A stretch of DNA of 64,000 nucleotides from Micromonospora sp. WMMD1128 (GCF_027497235.1 NZ_CP114902.1:6102001-6166000); one strand, 5' to 3'. Counted from the first letter of the stretch, positions 16,447 through 25,532 are shown. A program made the numbers and translations. The notes: generated from the sequence alone by a model not told the origin.

Positions 16447-16974
16447 ATGGACGTCGGCCCACGGATCCGCGCCCTCCGGATGGAACGGGGCATCTCCCTG
16501 TCCGAGCTGGCCCGGTTGGCCGGCGTCGGGAAGGCCACGCTCTCCGGCCTGGAGAACGGCGTCCGCAACCCCACCCTGGAGACGCTGTACGCGATCACCG
16601 CGCAGCTCGGCGTTCCGCTCACCGCCGTGCTGTCCGATCCCGAACAGACGCCGACCGTACGCGGGACCGCGGTCGGCGCCACGCTGCTGGAGGTGTTCCA
16701 CGACCGCGACGCGACCTACGAGCTGTACCGGATGCGGGTCAGCCCGGGGCCGACGCAGCTCTCCCCCGCCCACCAGGCCGGCGTCACCGAACACGTGACC
16801 GTCTTCTCCGGCGTGCTCCGCGCCGGCCCGGTGGACGCCCCACTCACCGCCGGCCCGGGCGAATACCTGCGCTGGACCTCCGACGTGCCGCACGGCTACG
16901 CCGCGGTCGGCGACGAGCAGGTCCGGGCCAGCCTGCTGCTGCGCTATCCACGTCCGTCCGGTAAGGACAATTGA
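16447..16974 (+). CDS. XRE-family regulator with C-terminal cupin
   Basis: A 175-residue protein. Residues 6-62 form the Cro/CI helix-turn-helix (LSELARLAGVGKATLSGLENGVRNPTLETLYAI). Residues 85-170 form a single cupin barrel (EHVTVFSGVLRAGP, GEYLRWTSDVPHGYAAV). This architecture senses small ligands in amino-acid or aromatic-acid metabolism. It is divergent from benE and probably represses or activates it through the palindrome at 16406-16423. Confidence 0.9.
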   Translation: MDVGPRIRALRMERGISLSELARLAGVGKATLSGLENGVRNPTLETLYAITAQLGVPLTAVLSDPEQTPTVRGTAVGATLLEVFHDRDATYELYRMRVSPGPTQLSPAHQAGVTEHVTVFSGVLRAGPVDAPLTAGPGEYLRWTSDVPHGYAAVGDEQVRASLLLRYPRPSGKDN

Positions 16975-17065
16975 CACATACCCGGGATGTAAGCGGATGA
17001 CATTTCTTTCCCCGACCCGGCAGCGTGTAGAGACGCGGAGCCGTTCTTCTTGGCAAGCTTGTCCC

Positions 17066-17785
17066 ATGACGCTCATCCTCCGCTCGGCCATCCTCAACGA
17101 CGTCGGCCTCGTTCGGACCAACAACGAGGATTCCGCCCTCGCCGGTGACCGCCTGGTGGCGGTCGCCGACGGCATGGGCGGCCTCCCGGCCGGCGAGGTG
17201 GCCAGCGAGATCGTCATCCGGATCCTGGACGAGCTGACCCCGCCCACAAGCGCCGACGAGGCGGCCGACGCGCTGCGCGCCGTGGTCAGCACCGCCAACC
17301 AGCGCATCCGCGCGGCCATCACGGTGGACCCCACCCGCGACGGCATGGGTACGACGCTTACCGCCGCCCTGCTGGCCGGCGACACCCTGGTCCTCGCCCA
17401 GGTCGGCGACTCCCGCTGCTATCTGCTGCGCGACCATGAGCTGACCCAGCTCACCCGGGACGACACGTTCGTGCAGGCGCTCGTCGACCAGGGTGCGCTC
17501 TCCCGCGACCAGGCCCGGCACCACCCGCAGCGCTCGCTGGTGACCCGCGCGGTGCAGGGCTCCGACGCGCCGCCCGCGGTCGGCGCGCTCACCGTCTTTC
17601 CCGGTGACCGGCTGCTGCTGTGCAGCGACGGCCTCTCCGACTACGTGGAGGACGCCGCCATCGCCGGGGCGCTCGCCACCTACGGCGACCGGCAGCAGTG
17701 CGGCGAGCAGCTGGTGAAGCTGGCCCACCAGGCCGGCGCGCCGGACAACGTCACCGTGGTCATCTCCGACGTCACCGAGGCCTGA
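17066..17785 (+). CDS. PP2C-family serine/threonine phosphatase
   Basis: A 239-residue catalytic domain without a membrane anchor. Metal-binding motifs are complete: RTNNEDS, VAVADGMGG, MGTTLTAALLAGD, VGDSRCYLL, LLCSDGLSDYV and APDNVTVVI. This is the PstP/PrpC class that reverses Hanks-type kinase phosphorylation, but unlike PstP it lacks the transmembrane C-terminus and is not in the pknB locus. ATG 17066 was chosen where the conserved domain begins. It has no kinase partner nearby. Confidence 0.92.
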   Translation: MTLILRSAILNDVGLVRTNNEDSALAGDRLVAVADGMGGLPAGEVASEIVIRILDELTPPTSADEAADALRAVVSTANQRIRAAITVDPTRDGMGTTLTAALLAGDTLVLAQVGDSRCYLLRDHELTQLTRDDTFVQALVDQGALSRDQARHHPQRSLVTRAVQGSDAPPAVGALTVFPGDRLLLCSDGLSDYVEDAAIAGALATYGDRQQCGEQLVKLAHQAGAPDNVTVVISDVTEA

Positions 17786-17837
17786 TCCCGGTCCCATTCA
17801 GGTTGCGGCCCCCGCCCGGGCGCGTTGGGATGAACGG

Positions 17838-19037
17838 ATGCACATTCGCCGGCTGGCCTCCGAGGACCGCCTGACCACCAGCTTCCCGCTGCAGGCGTAC
17901 GCGTTCGAGGCCTCGCCGCTGACGGCGTCCCGGACCGACGAGTTCCGGGCGTACCTGCCGTACAACGCGGGGAACACGACGCTCGTGGTCGAGGAGGACG
18001 GCGTCACCACGGCGGCCGTGTCGGCGATCCCGATGCGGCAGAACCTGCGCGGCGCGGTGCTGCCGATGGCCGGCGTCGCCGGGGTGGCCACCCATCCACT
18101 GGCCCGCCGGCGCGGGCACGTCCGGACGCTGATGCACCAGGTCCTCGACGGGATGCGCGACGAGGGGCACCAGCTCAGCGCGCTGCACCCGTTCCGCGCC
18201 TCGTTCTACGAGCGCTTCGGCTACGCCGGGCTGCCCCGGCGGCGTACCGCGGTGTTCACCCCGACGGACCTGGCGCCGCTGCTGCGCGCCGAGTTGCCCG
18301 ACGAGCTGGTCTGGGAGCGGATCGGTGAAGGCTACCCACGGTGGCGCGCCTACACCGAACGGTGCCTGCGCGAGCGGCACGGCTTCGCGGTCTTCCCCGA
18401 CTTCCGCGCCGTCGGGCTGCGCGAGCGGGACGACCGCTGGCTGCTCAGTGTGGTACGCGGCGGCGAGACGGTCGGCGCGGTCACCTACCGGATCGACGAC
18501 CACGCCGGCACGCTGTTCGCCGACGACCTGCTCTTCGACGACCCGTACGCCCGGGCTTCGCTGTTGCAGTTCTTCGCCCGGCACGTCGACCAGGTGGCCC
18601 GGGTCAGTGTCCAATTGCCGCCCGGCGAGCTGCCCGAGCTGTGGCTCACCGACCTGGACGTGCACGTGGAGGCCCGGGTGTCCCGGCCCGACCCGACCGC
18701 GCCGATGGCCCGGCTGCTCAGCCTGGAGGCGCTCGCCGACCAGCCGGTCGGGGTCGGTCGGGTGCTCGTCGAACTGGTCGGCGACCGCTGGCTCGCCGGC
18801 CGCCACCTGCTCGACGGCACCACCGGCAAGCTGGCCGTGCTGCCGGCCGACACCGCCGCCGAGGGCAGCCTGCCGTGCGCGCGGCTCACCGCCGCCGGGC
18901 TCTCCGCCCTGGCGTACGGGGTGCTCGACCCGGCCGAGGTGGCCGTGCGCGGGCTGGGCGAGGTGCCGGTGGACGCGGCCACCGAGCTGCGCCGGCTCTT
19001 CCCCCGTGAGCTGCCCTACCTGTTCGCCGACTTCTGA
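17838..19037 (+). CDS. Eis-like GNAT N-acetyltransferase; integration site of the AICE
   Basis: A 399-residue protein with the three-part Eis fold. The N-terminal GNAT has a V-x-T-x-P-x-x-R-R-R-G acetyl-CoA loop (VATHPLARRRGHVRTLM) and ALHPFRASFYERFGY. A second GNAT-like domain follows, then a C-terminal SCP2-like domain ending in the free carboxylate FPRELPYLFADF. Relatives acetylate amines, including aminoglycosides. The last five codons and stop lie inside the attachment repeat at 19019-19039, so the gene is intact but everything after it is foreign. Confidence 0.9.
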   Translation: MHIRRLASEDRLTTSFPLQAYAFEASPLTASRTDEFRAYLPYNAGNTTLVVEEDGVTTAAVSAIPMRQNLRGAVLPMAGVAGVATHPLARRRGHVRTLMHQVLDGMRDEGHQLSALHPFRASFYERFGYAGLPRRRTAVFTPTDLAPLLRAELPDELVWERIGEGYPRWRAYTERCLRERHGFAVFPDFRAVGLRERDDRWLLSVVRGGETVGAVTYRIDDHAGTLFADDLLFDDPYARASLLQFFARHVDQVARVSVQLPPGELPELWLTDLDVHVEARVSRPDPTAPMARLLSLEALADQPVGVGRVLVELVGDRWLAGRHLLDGTTGKLAVLPADTAAEGSLPCARLTAAGLSALAYGVLDPAEVAVRGLGEVPVDAATELRRLFPRELPYLFADF

Positions 19038-19039
19038 TC
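19019..19039 (+). repeat. left attachment site core
   Basis: 21-bp sequence beginning CCTGTTCGCCGACTTCTG, identical to 35044-35064. It includes the codons for Leu-Phe-Ala-Asp-Phe and the TGA of the Eis-like gene. Flanking bases differ between the two copies, so the repeat is exactly bounded. Confidence 0.92.
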
Positions 19040-19085
19040 CCGACACGTGCCCTGATCAGGCGCTATGTGTCCCGGAAAGCCGCGT

Positions 19086-19104
19086 AGGGCGTCGCCAGGG
19101 CGTC
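19086..19104 (+). repeat. left AGGGCGTC pair (putative integrase/Xis arm sites)
   Basis: AGGGCGTC at 19086-19093 and 19097-19104 with 3-nt spacer GCC, 46 bp inside the left core and touching the int stop codon. The same unit recurs four times inside the right end. Confidence 0.7.
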
Positions 19105-20305
19105 AGGACTCTGGCGGCGTCCCGAACAGGCCGTCGATCGCGTTCCGGGTGCGCTCCTCGCTGGCCGGCATCAGGTGCGTGTAGACCCGGAGCGTGAACC
19201 CGGGATCGGCGTGGCCGAGGTACGACGCGACAGCCTTGATGCTCTCTCCCGCGTCGAGCAGCGAGGAGGCGTAGAAGTGCCGTAGCGCGTGCATGCCGGT
19301 CGCCCGCGTCGGCGTGATGCCGGCCCTCACGACCGCCGGCCGCCAAGTCGTTTCGTTGAACCGGCACCGGTTGATCGCGTTGCGATAGGTGGTGGTGAAC
19401 AACAGTCGCGCCGTGACCCGCTCCTCGCTGGCGGGGTGCTCCCACGGCAGGGTGAGCGTCACCGGGTAGCGATCCGCGATGTGCTGCCGCAGCGCCTGGC
19501 CGACGGAGTCCGGCAGCGGCACCCGGCGGTCACGGTCGTTCTTTGGCAGCCCGAACACCAACCGGCACCGGACGATCTTGACCTGTCGCGAGACCTGGAC
19601 CCAACCGGCGTCAAAGTCGATGTCGTCGATGCTGAGGCCGAGGATCTCCCCCTGCCGCAGTCCGCAGCCGGCGCCGAGGTCGACCATCGCCCGATAGCGC
19701 GGGGCAAGGCCCATGCGGATTGCCGAGATCTGGTCGTACCGCCACGGCACTACCCGACGCCCAGCCGGACGCGGAGGGTTGACCGACGTTGCCGAGCACG
19801 GATTCTTGGCGATCCGCTCGTCGTCGACAGCCGCGGCGAGGATGGTTTGCAGGTGCGCGAAGACGACGGCCCGGGTCGCCGGGGCCAGCTTGCCGACCAT
19901 CGCGGCGTTCCACTCCCGGATGTGGCCGGGCTTGATCGCCGCCAGTTGCCGAGAGCCGAAGAACGGCAGCAGGTGCTTGCGTACGCGGAACTCTGTGGTC
20001 TCGCGAGTCGACTCGTCGACCGAGCGCGTCCTGAGCCACCGTTCGGCGTACTCGGCGAAGGTCATCCGGCCGGCGACCGGGTCGACGTAGGAGCCCCGCA
20101 GTTTATCCGTCTCGGTCGAGACGAGGAACGCGTCAGCCTCGCGCTTGGCCCGGTCCGGGAAGGACTTCTTGCGTTCCTTGCCGTCCGGGCCGATGTATCG
20201 CACCCGGTAGCGCAGGCCCTTGCCGAACAGTTGCGTCTTGACCCGCTCCTTCCGGCCGCCCTCGTGACGCAGCGTCTTGTACCAGCGATCCTCGACGTGC
20301 CCCAT
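19103..20305 (-). CDS. int: tyrosine-recombinase integrase of the AICE
   Basis: A 400-residue phage-type integrase. An N-terminal AP2-like arm-binding segment (YRVRYIGPDGKERKKSFPDRAKREADAF) precedes a SAM-like core-binding domain (MTFAEYAERWLRTRSV). The catalytic domain has R217 (GLRQGEI), H339-x-x-R342 (HALRHFYAS), H365 (LGHADP) and nucleophile Y375. ATG 20305 overlaps the stop of the xis-like gene (ATGA), so an earlier in-frame start is rejected. It sits directly beside the left core site and should recombine attP with the 3' end of the Eis-like gene. Confidence 0.95.
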   Translation of the reverse strand: MGHVEDRWYKTLRHEGGRKERVKTQLFGKGLRYRVRYIGPDGKERKKSFPDRAKREADAFLVSTETDKLRGSYVDPVAGRMTFAEYAERWLRTRSVDESTRETTEFRVRKHLLPFFGSRQLAAIKPGHIREWNAAMVGKLAPATRAVVFAHLQTILAAAVDDERIAKNPCSATSVNPPRPAGRRVVPWRYDQISAIRMGLAPRYRAMVDLGAGCGLRQGEILGLSIDDIDFDAGWVQVSRQVKIVRCRLVFGLPKNDRDRRVPLPDSVGQALRQHIADRYPVTLTLPWEHPASEERVTARLLFTTTYRNAINRCRFNETTWRPAVVRAGITPTRATGMHALRHFYASSLLDAGESIKAVASYLGHADPGFTLRVYTHLMPASEERTRNAIDGLFGTPPES

Positions 20306-20484
20306 CAGGCCGCCGCCTGCTCGCGTACCCAGGCCCGGACCGCTTCCGGCTCGTAGCGCAGGTGTCGGCCGACCCGGGCCGCCGGCGGACCGTACTTGAC
20401 CTTGCGCCAGCGGTACAGCGTTTCCTGCGGCACCCGGAGGTACGTCGACACGTCCCGAACCGTCCACAGCTCGTCCTTGGCCAT
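20305..20484 (-). CDS. xis: excisionase / MerR-like HTH protein
   Basis: A 59-residue winged-helix protein: LWTVRDVSTYLRVPQETLYRWR is the helix-turn-helix, followed by VGRHLRYEPEAVRAWV, the usual AlpA/Xis wing. It lies between repSA and int with overlapping codons at both ends, the order seen in pSAM2-type elements. It would bend DNA at the attachment region to favour excision. ATG 20484 is used because GGAGGGG precedes it; GTG one codon earlier is possible. Confidence 0.9.
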   Translation of the reverse strand: MAKDELWTVRDVSTYLRVPQETLYRWRKVKYGPPAARVGRHLRYEPEAVRAWVREQAAA

Positions 20485-22238
20485 CACAGCCCCTCCCCCG
20501 TCTTGTCGTCTGCGTCCGTCGTCGAGCTGTCGTCGGGGAGCTGGGCCGCGCGGTCCTTGGCGGCGAGCAGTTCGGAGCGCCAGCGGGCGCGTTCACTGAT
20601 CGACCGCAGCAGCCGGTGCGCCATCGCCGGCACGTCCGGGTCATCGGGCCGGGCGAGTTCCCAGGCGTGGCGGACCGGTTCGACGGTGGCGCCCTGGTCG
20701 TCGACGCCATCGAGGCCGACGGTGACGCCGAGCAGCGCCCGCACCCAGGCCCGCACGTCGTGCTTGTGGTCGGAGAGCGTCTTGCCGGACCAGTCGCGGG
20801 AGATGAGGATGCGCCGGCCGCCGATGCCGAGGGTGTCGCGCTGGTGAACTTTGCCCTTGCAGCGGCCCGGCTTGAGCTTCGCGTGTGCCTTCTTCGGCTG
20901 AACGCCGTACAGCAGCCAGTTCGCGCAACGGTCGGTGCAGGGGGTCACGCGCAGTTCCCGCCACAGCCGGTCCAGGTGTGCCCGTTGCCGGTCGGTGGTC
21001 GCCTTGTGGACGTCGCCGGTGTGCTTGGTGATGTATTTCGTGACGTACCGGATGGTCCGTTCGGCGTCGGCGGTGCCGGGCATGACGCCGCGGGCGTCGA
21101 CCTGGGCGCCGAAGCGCACGACGTGCACCGGTTCCGCGTCGGGGTCGACGTCGATGGCGTCGAGGGCTTCCGTCCAGGTGGTCAGCGGCCGGCGGGTGTC
21201 CGGGTCGACCCACGCCGAGGCGTCCTCGTCCCACACCGGAGGCCGGTCGACGGTGTACCGCTGGACGTCGACCGCCGGCCACCACACCTGGTGATAGGTG
21301 GCCGCCGCGACGGTGCGCAGGATGTCCCGGGGGATCGTGCCCCGGATGGCGAAGTGCGCGTGTGGGGCGAGACGGCGTTGCGGCTCGACGCAACCGGCGT
21401 ACTGGACGTTCCAGCCCTCACACCGCCGCAGGTTCTGCCAGAACCGATCGAGCAGCCGCGGGAAGTGCACCGCATCCCACGCCGCGCGGCGGTAGTCGTA
21501 CCGGTCGGGGTTGAGCGGTGTGCCGTCGGGGCGGACCGGGCCGTAGGAGTCGAGGGTGAGCGTCAGCCACATCGACGGCCGGTAGGTGGCCCCGTCCGGG
21601 GCGGTGTACGTCCTGCCGACCGTGCGCGGCTCGACCTTGCGCCGAGGCAGTTCCGGAGCGTCCTGCCGCCGCCGGGTGGAGCGCTTGCGGCGCGGGCCGG
21701 TGTCGTCGTCGCCCTGGTCGTCATCGGCGGTGGCGTGCGGAGGGGCGACCCGTCCCCGTAGCCCTTCGGCCGTGATGGCCTCTTCCACTTCGCGGATCGC
21801 CTCGTCGAGGTCTTCGACCTGGTCCCACTGGCAGGCCCGGGACGCCTCGTCACGAGAGAACTCCAGATGTGCACGGAAGAGGATCAGGGACGACTGTTCC
21901 TCGGTCGCCGGCTCCGGCGGCGGTAGCGGCTCGTCGTCGCGGTGCCAGCCCTCCCGGATCTGCGCCTGACGCAGCCGGCGGTTCTTCTTCGCGCACGGCG
22001 CGCACTTGTCCTCGCGGGTCGCGCCGCAGGGCAGGTCGATGACCTCGGTCCGGCCGGTGTCGAGATCCGTGCGGCGCATCGCGAGGGGTCGCACGCACAC
22101 CCCGTACTCGGCGGCGATCTCCTTGAGCACGTCGACCGAGCGAGGGAGCGCCATGCGGGCCGCCCGCGACCCTGGCCGAGGAGCAGCAGCCGGGGTCGGG
22201 GCGGCCGGCGCGAGGCCGGGCAGGGTTGGAGCGGTCAT
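20484..22238 (-). CDS. repSA: RepSA-family replication initiator
   Basis: A 584-residue protein. A zinc-ribbon-like CxxC segment (CGATREDKCAPC, residues 71-82) precedes the rolling-circle initiator core: a HUH motif in PHAHFAIRG (residues 292-300) and the tyrosine helix RTIRYVTKYITKH with Y399 and Y403. The central linker (about 170-205) is charged and probably flexible. RepSA nicks the origin and starts rolling-circle replication of the excised element. ATG 22238 overlaps the upstream stop (ATGA). The double-strand origin was not located. Confidence 0.92.
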   Translation of the reverse strand: MTAPTLPGLAPAAPTPAAAPRPGSRAARMALPRSVDVLKEIAAEYGVCVRPLAMRRTDLDTGRTEVIDLPCGATREDKCAPCAKKNRRLRQAQIREGWHRDDEPLPPPEPATEEQSSLILFRAHLEFSRDEASRACQWDQVEDLDEAIREVEEAITAEGLRGRVAPPHATADDDQGDDDTGPRRKRSTRRRQDAPELPRRKVEPRTVGRTYTAPDGATYRPSMWLTLTLDSYGPVRPDGTPLNPDRYDYRRAAWDAVHFPRLLDRFWQNLRRCEGWNVQYAGCVEPQRRLAPHAHFAIRGTIPRDILRTVAAATYHQVWWPAVDVQRYTVDRPPVWDEDASAWVDPDTRRPLTTWTEALDAIDVDPDAEPVHVVRFGAQVDARGVMPGTADAERTIRYVTKYITKHTGDVHKATTDRQRAHLDRLWRELRVTPCTDRCANWLLYGVQPKKAHAKLKPGRCKGKVHQRDTLGIGGRRILISRDWSGKTLSDHKHDVRAWVRALLGVTVGLDGVDDQGATVEPVRHAWELARPDDPDVPAMAHRLLRSISERARWRSELLAAKDRAAQLPDDSSTTDADDKTGEGL

Positions 22239-22777
22239 CGGATGATCCCGACGACGTGCGGCCGGCTGGGCTGGACAGCGCGCGGAGGCAGCACCGCCGG
22301 AACGACGGGCGTCGGCACGGTCGGGCGGACCGGTTCGACCTCGGTGGCCTCCGCCGGCTCTTCGTACCGGTACGCGCCGGGCTGGTCCGGCTCGACAGCC
22401 GGCGGCATGACCGGGGCGTTGGACAGGACGACCTTGACCAAGGCGAGGAACGCCAGCGACGGCACCGCCGCCACGGTCCAGCCCCACACCGACGGTTCGG
22501 CTTCCGCGACCTGGGCCGCGAGGGACAGCAACGCGAACGCCACCAGCAGTGAGCCGACCAGGCCGACGGGTCGACCGGTACGGCGGCGGGCGCGCAGTTC
22601 CAGGCCGAGGTAGATCGTCATCAGCTCGACCGCTACCGCGTTGGCCCAGCCGATCCAGTTCGGTTGGCCGTGCGCGACGGAGAGGTCGTGGACGTGGGTG
22701 AAGGCCGCGGCGCCGGCCATGGCGGCGATGGCGAGCAGGATCACCAGGCGTACGGCGGATTCGGTTCGCTCGGTCAT
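22235..22777 (-). CDS. DUF2637 membrane protein (Spd-like spread protein)
   Basis: A 180-residue protein with four hydrophobic helices in residues 8-115 (LVILLAIAAMAGAAAFTHV, WANAVAVELMTIYLGLELRA and two more) and a Pro/Val/Glu-rich cytosolic tail. This is the DUF2637 pattern common to Streptomyces-type plasmids and AICEs, where such proteins help intramycelial spread of transferred DNA. It is coupled by ATGA overlaps both to the small gene before it and to repSA after it. Confidence 0.85.
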   Translation of the reverse strand: MTERTESAVRLVILLAIAAMAGAAAFTHVHDLSVAHGQPNWIGWANAVAVELMTIYLGLELRARRRTGRPVGLVGSLLVAFALLSLAAQVAEAEPSVWGWTVAAVPSLAFLALVKVVLSNAPVMPPAVEPDQPGAYRYEEPAEATEVEPVRPTVPTPVVPAVLPPRAVQPSRPHVVGIIR

Positions 22778-22965
22778 CGCCACTCCCGCATGGGCTTGTC
22801 GCGGATGGTCAGGTCGATGCGGATGCGCCGGTCGGCCATGTCGGGGCGGCGGTTGACCATGTGCGCCAGGCCGTGCAGGGCGGCGGCGGTCTGGTCGGCC
22901 GGACCGACCAGGCGGATGCGCAGCGGGCGACGGAGCCGGTTGACGATGCGGGTGAGGGTGGTCAT
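22774..22965 (-). CDS. small basic AICE protein
   Basis: 63 residues, very Arg-rich (RLRRPLRIRLVGPADQTAAALHGLAHMVNRRPDMADRRIRIDLTIRD). AGGAGG lies 9 nt upstream of ATG 22965 and 6 nt upstream of the alternative GTG 22968. It ends in an ATGA overlap with the DUF2637 gene. No family recognised; small basic proteins at this place are usual in AICE transfer operons. Confidence 0.75.
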   Translation of the reverse strand: MTTLTRIVNRLRRPLRIRLVGPADQTAAALHGLAHMVNRRPDMADRRIRIDLTIRDKPMREWR

Positions 22966-22971
22966 CACGGG

Positions 22972-23226
22972 TTACCTCCTGGCCGGTCGGATGTCGGTGC
23001 GGATGTAGTCGGGAGGGGCGCCGAGGGTGGCGACGGCTTCGGAGAGGCAGCGCCACAGCGCCCACGCCTCATCGGGGGTCAGGGACATCCGTCGCCGGCC
23101 CGCACCGACCGCGAGATACACCGGGTACGGATCGGGCCGCTCGGCGTCGACGCGGACGGACACGGCGGTGACGGGTTCGGGGGTGCGCAGCCGGTAGAAC
23201 CGGCGACCGTTCGGAAGGGTGGTCAC
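22972..23226 (-). CDS. small conserved AICE protein
   Basis: An 84-residue protein (TTLPNGRRFYRLRTPEPVTAVSVR... MSLTPDEAWALWRCLSEAVATL). GTG 23226 overlaps the stop of the FtsK-like gene (GTGA), so it is translated from the same mRNA. The second half looks helical and amphipathic. No named domain recognised. Confidence 0.75.
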   Translation of the reverse strand: MTTLPNGRRFYRLRTPEPVTAVSVRVDAERPDPYPVYLAVGAGRRRMSLTPDEAWALWRCLSEAVATLGAPPDYIRTDIRPARR

Positions 23227-24845
23227 CGCGGCTCACCCCCGCCGTCGGAGTCGAGCAGGTTGCGCAGCGCGTCGGGCAGCAGCCGCCCGGAGGGCTTGCG
23301 GGGCAACGGAATCCGTACCGGTTCGGTGGCGGTTTCCCGGCCGACCTGGGCGAGGATGTCCGAGGCGTCAGCCGGCGCCGGGAACCGCTGAGCCATGTCG
23401 CGGATGTCGTCGTCGCTGACGTACGAGAACCGGACCCGCATCGGGTCGGGAGTGCCGTCGAGGATCACGTACCCGACGCCCTTGGCCCACCGGGGCATCT
23501 GATCCGCGAGCGCGCCCCGGTTGCGGGCACCGTCACCGAGGACCATGTCGACCTGTGACGCCTCGGTCAGCCCGAGCGCGATGCGGGTCGGGAACAGGTC
23601 CCGGAACGGCAGCACCTCCTTGCGCGGGTCCTGCAACGCGGCCACCACCAGCACGCCGACGCCGGCCCCCTGCGACAGCAGCAACCCCAGCGAGGCGGCG
23701 ATGCGCTTGCGCAGCTCGACATCCTGCAAATAGGCGGTCAGCGCGGCCATCTCGTCGACGACGACCACGACCAGGGGGTCAGCCTCGGTCGGCGTGTGCA
23801 CCCGAACCGTTCCCGCCAACCGGGTCTGACGCTCCCGCAGCACGCTCACGGCCTCGTCGAGCAGGTCCGCCATCGCCTCGAACGACTTGCACGCGAACCG
23901 GGCGAACATCGGCCGGCCGAGCGCGAACTCCATCCCGCCCTTGGGGTCGACCACCCACAGCCGCACCAGCCCGGAGGCGACACCGCCGCCGAGGACCCGC
24001 ACCAGCGACCACAGCACCGAGCCCTTCCCCGACCGGGTGGCGCCGCCCACCAGGACGTGAGTCGCCAGCAGATGCAGCGACCAAGGACGCAGGTCCTCCC
24101 GCCGAGCCAACGGCAGCGCGGTGAAGTCCGGCACCGCCGGCACCGGGAACGGCGGCACAGACGTGCGCAACGCATCGGTCCGCACCAACGCCACGTAGAC
24201 CACCGTCGGCCGGTCCCGATACCGCACCCGATCCACCAGCCGCAGCACCCACGCACCCTGACCAGTCCGGGTCGGCGGGTCGCCGGGACGTTCCGCGAAG
24301 ACCCGGGCATGCCGCCGGCCGAACGCGTACGCCAGGTTCGCGCTCATCCGCTGGAACTGCTCCGGCGTCTGCCCCCGGACCATCCGCACCGTCAGCACGT
24401 CGAGCGCCTGATCCGAGCGGACCCGCAGCAGATCAGGTAGGACGTGCCGGCGGTCGAACGTCTCGGCGAGCCCGCACAGCGTCATGGCTTCACGCCAGAC
24501 CCGTCGGTAGACGAAGATTCGCCGGAACGATCCCAGCAGCGGACCGGCCAGCCACGCCCACCATGACGACTCATCCCGCCAGCGCCACACCGCCGAGACC
24601 GCCGACGCCACCACCAGTGGCACCACCAGGCCCGGCCAGTCGAACTCGACGTAGAGCCAGAACGCCAGCACCACCGAGGCGGTAGCCACCGGATGCCGCA
24701 GACACCACCACAGCACCCGCCCCGACCAACGCAGCACCAAGCCGAGCACCACCGCCCACATCGGCAGCTCGAAGCGCCTCGGACGGAACACGATCAGGTC
24801 ACCGGCCGAGGTCGTCACCACCTCACCGCGAGGCCGCCCGATCAC
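23223..24845 (-). CDS. FtsK/SpoIIIE-like conjugative DNA translocase (TraB/TraSA type)
   Basis: A 540-residue protein. Two hydrophobic helices at about residues 30-82 anchor it in the membrane. A RecA-like motor follows with Walker A GGATRSGKGS (267-276) and Walker B VVVVVDEMA near residue 350. In AICEs one such hexameric translocase moves double-stranded DNA between hyphae, recognising short clt repeats; no TraG or relaxase is needed. GTG 24845 overlaps the preceding stop (GTGA). The C-terminal region (about 480-540) should hold the DNA-reading winged helix. Confidence 0.92.
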   Translation of the reverse strand: MIGRPRGEVVTTSAGDLIVFRPRRFELPMWAVVLGLVLRWSGRVLWWCLRHPVATASVVLAFWLYVEFDWPGLVVPLVVASAVSAVWRWRDESSWWAWLAGPLLGSFRRIFVYRRVWREAMTLCGLAETFDRRHVLPDLLRVRSDQALDVLTVRMVRGQTPEQFQRMSANLAYAFGRRHARVFAERPGDPPTRTGQGAWVLRLVDRVRYRDRPTVVYVALVRTDALRTSVPPFPVPAVPDFTALPLARREDLRPWSLHLLATHVLVGGATRSGKGSVLWSLVRVLGGGVASGLVRLWVVDPKGGMEFALGRPMFARFACKSFEAMADLLDEAVSVLRERQTRLAGTVRVHTPTEADPLVVVVVDEMAALTAYLQDVELRKRIAASLGLLLSQGAGVGVLVVAALQDPRKEVLPFRDLFPTRIALGLTEASQVDMVLGDGARNRGALADQMPRWAKGVGYVILDGTPDPMRVRFSYVSDDDIRDMAQRFPAPADASDILAQVGRETATEPVRIPLPRKPSGRLLPDALRNLLDSDGGGEPR

Positions 24846-25024
24846 TTGGCACCCCGCAGCGACACGAACCGACCCAACGCATCCCGGACCGGAGGAAACG
24901 GAAGCACGAGCTGCCCCACGCAGCCGGCGCACCGACCGTCGGCACCGGTGGCCGGATCGAAACGGGACTGACACACGCCACACCGAGGCCAGCCCCGGCC
25001 AGCCGGACGCATACCCTTGGACAC
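24842..25024 (-). CDS. small zinc-ribbon protein
   Basis: A 60-residue protein with two CxxC pairs (CGVC and CAGC, 15 residues apart), a likely treble-clef or rubredoxin-like zinc site. GTG 25024 was chosen because GAGAGG lies 7 nt upstream; ATG 25012 has no usable ribosome site. It is coupled to the translocase gene and conserved in position in pSAM2-like elements. A role in transfer regulation is a guess. Confidence 0.75.
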   Translation of the reverse strand: MSKGMRPAGRGWPRCGVCQSRFDPATGADGRCAGCVGQLVLPFPPVRDALGRFVSLRGAK

Positions 25025-25065
25025 GTCACTACCTCTCTCGACAGAGCAGGGGAAAGAGACACAGA

Positions 25066-25105
25066 GGGCGGGGCTGCCGTCCGCCAAGACCTGACAGCCC
25101 CGCCC
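25066..25105 (-). terminator. GC-rich hairpin between pra-like gene and transfer operon
   Basis: GGGCGGGGCTG (25066-25076) pairs perfectly with CAGCCCCGCCC (25095-25105) over an 18-nt loop. Without a T-tract it may act as a partial terminator or attenuator that lowers transfer-gene expression relative to the activator gene. Confidence 0.6.
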
Positions 25106-25118
25106 CCACCAAATGCGG

Positions 25119-25514
25119 CTACGCCGCCGCCTTCTTGGCCACACCCGCCGGGGCACGCATGCCGGTCGCCCGCAGCGAGTACGCCATCCGGCCGTTGTTC
25201 GCCACGTAGGGCGTGACCGTCATGCCGTCGAACTCCACCGCCTCGAACGGCGCACCCGTCGGCGGCACCGGCTGGTAGTCGGCGGAAATCTTCACCGTCG
25301 TCTCCCGCGAGCGCTTGCCAAGCTCCGGGTCCAGGTCCATCACCCGCACCTGCCACACCCGCTGACCGGTCAACTTGTCCTTCGCCGGGCTACGCCGACC
25401 CGTCTTCTCGTCGAAGTCCTCAACCTCACCCATCGACTCGGGCACCAACGCGCACCCAGCCGGGAACACGTCCTCACAACGCACGGCGAACCTCGTACCG
25501 CCACGCAGAGCCAT
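25119..25514 (-). CDS. pra-like AICE replication/excision activator
   Basis: A 131-residue protein (MALRGGTRFAVRCEDVFPAG..., VWQVRVMDLDPELGKRSRETTVKI, lysine/alanine-rich C-terminus). I associate this sequence type with AICE genes annotated as plasmid replication, integration and excision activators, the role of Pra in pSAM2, though no DNA-binding motif is visible. It is the first gene of the minus-strand operon leading to repSA, xis and int. GGAGG precedes ATG 25514. Upstream are two palindromic sites resembling the operator of the GntR gene at 30282. Confidence 0.7.
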   Translation of the reverse strand: MALRGGTRFAVRCEDVFPAGCALVPESMGEVEDFDEKTGRRSPAKDKLTGQRVWQVRVMDLDPELGKRSRETTVKISADYQPVPPTGAPFEAVEFDGMTVTPYVANNGRMAYSLRATGMRAPAGVAKKAAA

Positions 25515-25532
25515 CGCTCAACCTCCAGGTTG